A stretch of DNA of 64,000 nt, from assembly GCA_030648155.1 (NCBI GenBank), contig JAUSIK010000016.1, positions 207,944 through 271,943 on the forward strand, read 5' to 3'. A model generated the notes under the pieces. It ran no database searches and was not told the origin of the DNA. It was given only the letters and a program-made list of their open reading frames with translations. Numbering within the stretch: the first letter of the stretch is position 1; every line of letters starts with the position of its first letter. This document shows positions 60,454 through 64,000 of the stretch, one piece after another. Origin of the DNA: Nanobdellota archaeon. GTDB taxonomy: Archaea > Nanobdellota > Nanobdellia > Pacearchaeales > GW2011-AR1. The position numbers and the translations under genes were made by a program.

Positions 60454-60707
60454 TTTTCAGAATCTCCTGATTTTTCACAATAACTTGGATTTTTGGTATA
60501 AATCGCCAGCTCTAAAAAGCACTGCTGTTGGTATTTTATTAAAGAAATTTTATTGCAAAAAGATGAATCTTTTGAATCTATTGCATTTTTAATTAATTTT
60601 TTACTTTGAGAAACTTCTATTAGTTTTGGCACGAATATAATTATAGATAAAAGAAATAAAAATAATATGAATACCATGATCAAATTAATAAGTTCTTTAT
60701 TCATCAT
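60426..60707 (-). CDS. Small membrane protein with paired cysteines (93 aa)
   Basis: A 93-residue protein. One membrane helix (LIMVFILFLFLLSIIIFVPKLI) leads to an outer domain with four cysteines (SSFCNK, QQQCFLEL, PSYCEKSGDSEKCISL), probably two disulfides. Starts with Met-Met. A TATA-like AATTTAAACATT about 28 nt upstream. It overlaps the CobO gene by 28 nt and is probably co-transcribed with it. Function unknown. Confidence 0.7.
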   Translation of the reverse strand: MMNKELINLIMVFILFLFLLSIIIFVPKLIEVSQSKKLIKNAIDSKDSSFCNKISLIKYQQQCFLELAIYTKNPSYCEKSGDSEKCISLISRN

Positions 60708-60779
60708 ATGGATATTCAGATTTGAATGTTTAAATTTGTTTCTAGGAAGTATTTAAATATTCATATGTCTAATGATTTG

Positions 60780-61001
60780 ATGAATAATCTTAATAATAAA
60801 AGGTGTAATGATATGAATGTTCATAATGAGAAAATATTAGAATATATTAAGAAAAATAGGGTTGTAACAAGTTCTGAAATTGCAAAATTGCTTAAAATAT
60901 CATGGAACACTGCGGACAGTTACCTTAAGGATTTGGTTATAGATGGAAAAATTGAAAGAATAAAAAAAGAAGGGGTGAATTTATGGATGAAAAAAGAATA
61001 G
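60780..61001 (+). CDS. Small helix-turn-helix DNA-binding protein
   Basis: A 73-residue winged-helix protein. ILEYIKKNRVVTSSEIAKLLKIS and NTADSYLKDLVIDGKIERI (each given in part) are the HTH and wing. The open frame reaches 60726, but the ATG at 60780 has a TATA-like ATTTAAATAT centred 25 nt upstream. It overlaps the next gene by 19 nt, so it may be an autoregulator of the pilin-like operon (inference). Confidence 0.76.
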   Translation: MNNLNNKRCNDMNVHNEKILEYIKKNRVVTSSEIAKLLKISWNTADSYLKDLVIDGKIERIKKEGVNLWMKKE

Positions 61002-61759
61002 AAAAAAAAGGGCAGGCTACAATATGGGTTATTGTTGCTATATCTTTAGTAGCCGTAATTATTTTATTATTTATTTTTAGAGGAAAAGTCGTCAAAACAG
61101 ATTTAATTGATAGTGTAGAAGAGAATCCTGGCTCATTTATTGATAATTGCGCTCGAAATGCTGTAAACGAAGTTGTTGACATTATCCTTCCCAAAGGAGG
61201 TTTTGTCAATCCTTCACACACTAAAATGCATAAGGGAGAAAATATTAGCTATTTATGCTTTAATGCTGGAAATTATAACCCCTGCATTAATGAGCATCCT
61301 CTTTATTTAACAGAAATAAAGAGAGAAGTAGAAACTTATATAACTCCAAAAATAGAAGAATGCTTTGAGACATATAAACTAGAAATGGAAAAGAGGGGTT
61401 CAATTGTTGAAATTGGAATTATGGATGTCGATGTAGAATTGGTTCCTGATAGGGTTTTTGTTTTGATTCAAAGAAAGGTTAATATTGAGTCTAGAGAACA
61501 AAGTTATTCTTACAATAATTTTGATGTGGAAATTATTAGTCCGCTATATAATTTAGGAAGAATTGGTGCAGAAATTGCAAGCCAAGAGGCAGAATACTGC
61601 TACTTTGAGTATGTAGGGTATATGATATTATATCCTAAATTTAAAATTGGCAGGGATATAACTTCTGATTCCACAAAGATATATTCTATTAAAGACAAAA
61701 AGTCTGGCAAAGAACTAAAAATAGCTATAAGGAGTTGTGCGATACCGCCTGGATTTTAA
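60983..61759 (+). CDS. Pilin-like secreted protein with class III signal
   Basis: A 258-residue protein. The N-terminus RIEKKGQATIWVIVAIS followed by LVAVIILLFIF is a class III signal: cleavage by a PibD/FlaK-type prepilin peptidase would fall between KKG and QATIW. The mature part is a long outer domain with about six cysteines, larger than structural pilins. It is coupled to the HTH gene (19-nt overlap) and followed by GNAT and a cysteine-rich secreted protein. May be a minor pilin or pseudopilin. Confidence 0.73.
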   Translation: MDEKRIEKKGQATIWVIVAISLVAVIILLFIFRGKVVKTDLIDSVEENPGSFIDNCARNAVNEVVDIILPKGGFVNPSHTKMHKGENISYLCFNAGNYNPCINEHPLYLTEIKREVETYITPKIEECFETYKLEMEKRGSIVEIGIMDVDVELVPDRVFVLIQRKVNIESREQSYSYNNFDVEIISPLYNLGRIGAEIASQEAEYCYFEYVGYMILYPKFKIGRDITSDSTKIYSIKDKKSGKELKIAIRSCAIPPGF

Positions 61760-61760
61760 A

Positions 61761-62183
61761 ATGGACATAAAAATAAGGTTTGCTAAGAAAGATGATGCTC
61801 AAGGATTAGCAGAATTAGATAGAATAGCCCATAAAGAATTAGAAAATTGGGTGCCTAATAATAAAGCAGACTTTATGAAAATCATTAGAAAATTTAAAGA
61901 TTCTCTTGTTGTAGCTAAAAAAGATAATAATATAATAGGTTATTTATCTTTACGCTTAGACAAAGACAGCGGATGGATATGGATAGAAAATATTTACATT
62001 ATAAATAGTCTACGTAAAAAAGGGATTGCAAAAGATATGATAAAAAAAGCAACTCATTATTTGAGGAGGAAGCATTCAAGAAGAATAGTATTATTAACTC
62101 CAGATAGAAATTTAGCTATCTTTTCTAAACTAGGATTTAAGAAAACAATGAATTTTATGGAATTTATAGGAGAGAGAAAATGA
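61761..62183 (+). CDS. GNAT-family N-acetyltransferase
   Basis: A 140-residue GNAT. The cofactor loop is INSLRKKGIAKDMIKKA (RxxGxA-type), preceded by WIWIENIYI, with a C-terminal LGFKKTMNFMEF. The start is the ATG 1 nt after the pilin-like stop. The frame itself is open from 61737. Its TGA overlaps the ATG of the following gene. RimI-like, but the target is unknown. Confidence 0.84.
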   Translation: MDIKIRFAKKDDAQGLAELDRIAHKELENWVPNNKADFMKIIRKFKDSLVVAKKDNNIIGYLSLRLDKDSGWIWIENIYIINSLRKKGIAKDMIKKATHYLRRKHSRRIVLLTPDRNLAIFSKLGFKKTMNFMEFIGERK

Positions 62184-64000
62184 TAAAACACAAATTCAAA
62201 TTATTTTTACAAATATTTCTATTGATAACCAGCATAATTGCATTTGCCGATATTATGAAAGAAGTACAGGCAGGGATGCCGTCGGCTAATATGCAGAATA
62301 AAAAAATAGGTTTAATGACTATATTATTTTTGGCATTAAAAATAATAACCGTAACTTTATTCAATGAAAAAACATTAGTTTCTGCATTAAATTCTGATGA
62401 TTTGCAAAAAGGAACTTATACTTGTATTAAAAGCAAAGATGGGAGTTTGTGCCAGGAATATCCTGCCAGTGAATGCAATTCGAAATGTGATGGTCAATGC
62501 CTTCCAACTGGAAGAGAAAATGTTCAATCATGCCAAGTAGGAACTTGCTTTGATCCTGATTCAGGAATATGCCAAGAAAGATCTACAAGGGAGTCATGTG
62601 AAGTTAATGGGGGGCAATGGTTTGACGATCCTGCTGGAAATGTTGCACAATGTCAGAAATCATGCTGTGTTGTGGGTGATGAGACCGTACCTTTGGTAAC
62701 ACTACGAGAATGCCAAAAGATTGAAGAAACAACAGGAGTTACAACTACGTTTAGGACTGATGCCAAAAATGAAATAGTTTGCTGGGCTCTAGGAAAAACA
62801 AAAGTTGAGGGGGCATGTGTTTTCGAATCAGATAATAAATGTCGATTTTTAACAAAAGGAGAATGCTACGGCAATGGTGGAGAATTTTTTGAAGGAATTT
62901 TATGCACTCATCCTGATTTTAACATGGGATATGAAAAACAGGCTACTGCAAAATGTGTTGAAGGGAAGGATGAATTATATTGGTTTGACAGTGAGGGAAA
63001 CAGGGAGAATATTTATGATGGTAATAAAGTTAAAAGCTGGAATGATGGGAAAGTGTTGATAAAAGAAGAGTCTTGTGATATTTCCGAAGGAAATAATGCT
63101 CTCGGTAATCAGAAGACATGCGGAAATTGCAATTCTTTATTAGGGAGTGTTTGCGGACAAAAAACTGAAAAGGAAAAACTATCTGCGAATGGAATAGATG
63201 AAGTTTGTAGAGACACAAGATGCACTGATTCTAGTGGTAATTTAAGAGAGAATGGAGAATCTTGGTGTGAATATCAAGGAGATATTGGAGAGGACAAAGG
63301 GGCAAAAGGATTTTCAAGATCTGCTGATACTCCTGGAAGCAGACATTTCCGAGCTAGTTGTATCGATGGGGAGGTGCAAGTAAATGCATGCGCAGATTAT
63401 AGAAATGAGGTTTGTATAGAATCCCAATTAGAGAGGGGAGATGGAGAAAAGATCTCAAATTCTGCATGTGTAACAAATTTATGGCAATTATGTATAAACT
63501 ATAATAGTGAAGTTAAAGGAAAAGGGGCTGAAAGAAAAGCACAGCTTGAAACTAGAAATGATAAATGTATAAAAAATCCTCACTGCATGCTTAAACAAGT
63601 TGATGTTGCTGATAATTTTAAATTTGATTTATGTGTTCCTAGATATGCACCTGGATTTGATTTAAAGAAAAATGCCGAGGGTGGTGAATTAAGCTGTGCG
63701 TTTGCCAATCAGAAATGCACTGTCTTTTTTGTTAAAGAATTAAGTGGATGGGAAGTGAAAGCTAATGAGGGATGCTTAAAGAATGGATTTGCTGAACAAA
63801 TGAATGATATGTGCATGAGTTTAGGAGATTGCGGGGCTAGTGTTAATTATATGGGGGATTTAACTAAAAATTACAAAGTTAAGAATACTAAAAAATTAGA
63901 TAAAGAATATTTGAACGATATTAGTCAATATTCTGATACTGTCGAAGGAAAATATGCTACTATGAATGTTACTCAATATATTGATTCTGTAGGGGGACTG
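62180..64000 (+). CDS. Large secreted cysteine-rich protein (3' end outside the window)
   Basis: At least 607 residues, with no stop before the window ends. It begins with a probable signal or anchor (LFLQIFLLITSIIAFA), and a second hydrophobic segment follows near residue 45-60. I count about 39 cysteines over the visible part, in short spaced pairs such as C-x3-C-x3-C and CC, with Trp/Gly/Asp-rich loops between. No known domain is recognised. The ATG overlaps the GNAT stop (ATGA). It is translated in one operon with the pilin-like gene and may be exported with it. Confidence 0.82.
   Translation, partial: MIKHKFKLFLQIFLLITSIIAFADIMKEVQAGMPSANMQNKKIGLMTILFLALKIITVTLFNEKTLVSALNSDDLQKGTYTCIKSKDGSLCQEYPASECNSKCDGQCLPTGRENVQSCQVGTCFDPDSGICQERSTRESCEVNGGQWFDDPAGNVAQCQKSCCVVGDETVPLVTLRECQKIEETTGVTTTFRTDAKNEIVCWALGKTKVEGACVFESDNKCRFLTKGECYGNGGEFFEGILCTHPDFNMGYEKQATAKCVEGKDELYWFDSEGNRENIYDGNKVKSWNDGKVLIKEESCDISEGNNALGNQKTCGNCNSLLGSVCGQKTEKEKLSANGIDEVCRDTRCTDSSGNLRENGESWCEYQGDIGEDKGAKGFSRSADTPGSRHFRASCIDGEVQVNACADYRNEVCIESQLERGDGEKISNSACVTNLWQLCINYNSEVKGKGAERKAQLETRNDKCIKNPHCMLKQVDVADNFKFDLCVPRYAPGFDLKKNAEGGELSCAFANQKCTVFFVKELSGWEVKANEGCLKNGFAEQMNDMCMSLGDCGASVNYMGDLTKNYKVKNTKKLDKEYLNDISQYSDTVEGKYATMNVTQYIDSVGGL

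Noticed and set aside
1..64000. CRISPR array, restriction-modification or toxin-antitoxin locus
   Set aside because: No regularly spaced repeats or Cas, restriction or toxin motifs were seen on either strand. The NYN protein lacks an adjacent antitoxin-like gene on its strand.
1..64000. Prophage or insertion sequence
   Set aside because: No integrase, transposase or phage structural gene was recognised. The repeats near 50.6-52.8 kb are too short to call an element.

Overview
The window reads as chromosomal DNA of an AT-rich archaeon, most likely a DPANN lineage such as Woesearchaeota or Pacearchaeota (inference). The evidence is as follows. Many genes have an A/T-rich TATA-like box centred 25-27 nt before the start codon and no ribosome-binding site, the archaeal leaderless pattern. 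The tRNA gene does not encode CCA. SecD and SecF are adjacent, a DPM1-like dolichyl-phosphate sugar transferase is present, and one protein carries a KKG/Q class III (pilin-type) signal. Genes are densely packed on both strands and no gene-free stretch exceeds 300 bases. The largest gaps are 4451-4704, where I see only a promoter, and 52657-52937, which holds a structured leader.

From about 1 to 45.4 kb the window is one large surface-glycan island. Positions 1-18 kb carry nucleotide-sugar genes: SDR epimerases/dehydratases, a GmhB-like phosphatase, an HddC-like nucleotidyltransferase, and an unusual HddC-CBS-HddA fusion. Together these suggest nucleotide-activated heptose synthesis. Two inositol-monophosphatase-type enzymes, several HAD phosphatases, a cupin, a PhyH-type oxygenase and an orphan E1 alpha/beta thiamine-diphosphate enzyme lie among them. 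At 18.9-23.1 kb is a VTC-CotH-DUF4956 trio, then a Wzx-type flippase, a kinase-like protein and a methyltransferase. At 26.2-31.5 kb is a phosphonate locus: PEP mutase fused to a cytidylyltransferase, phosphonopyruvate decarboxylase, aldehyde dehydrogenase, a LicC/PntC-like cytidylyltransferase, and a facing CDP-alcohol phosphotransferase.

At 32.3-39.1 kb are a GT9 heptosyltransferase-like gene and a carbamoyltransferase module (SxtJ-like protein, methyltransferase, NodU/CmcH carbamoyltransferase, and a tandem duplication of SGNH hydrolase plus DUF5989). At 39.1-45.4 kb are a GT-C-type membrane protein, an RmlC-like epimerase, a DegT aminotransferase, a DPM1-like transferase and a canonical GDP-mannose 4,6-dehydratase. 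The combined reading is synthesis, lipid-linked assembly, export and decoration (carbamoyl, methyl, phosphonate, acyl) of a heptose-containing surface polymer.

From 45.5 kb onward the content is more general: Nudix and PHP proteins, SecD/SecF, tRNA-Gly, a small patch of genes with dispersed intergenic repeats (50.5-52.8 kb), an NYN-domain gene with a structured leader, an AI-2E family permease, a possible S-layer/dockerin glycoprotein, small winged-helix proteins and CobO. The window ends inside a large secreted cysteine-rich protein downstream of a pilin-like gene.

All functional calls come from motif reading by eye. No database search was run.
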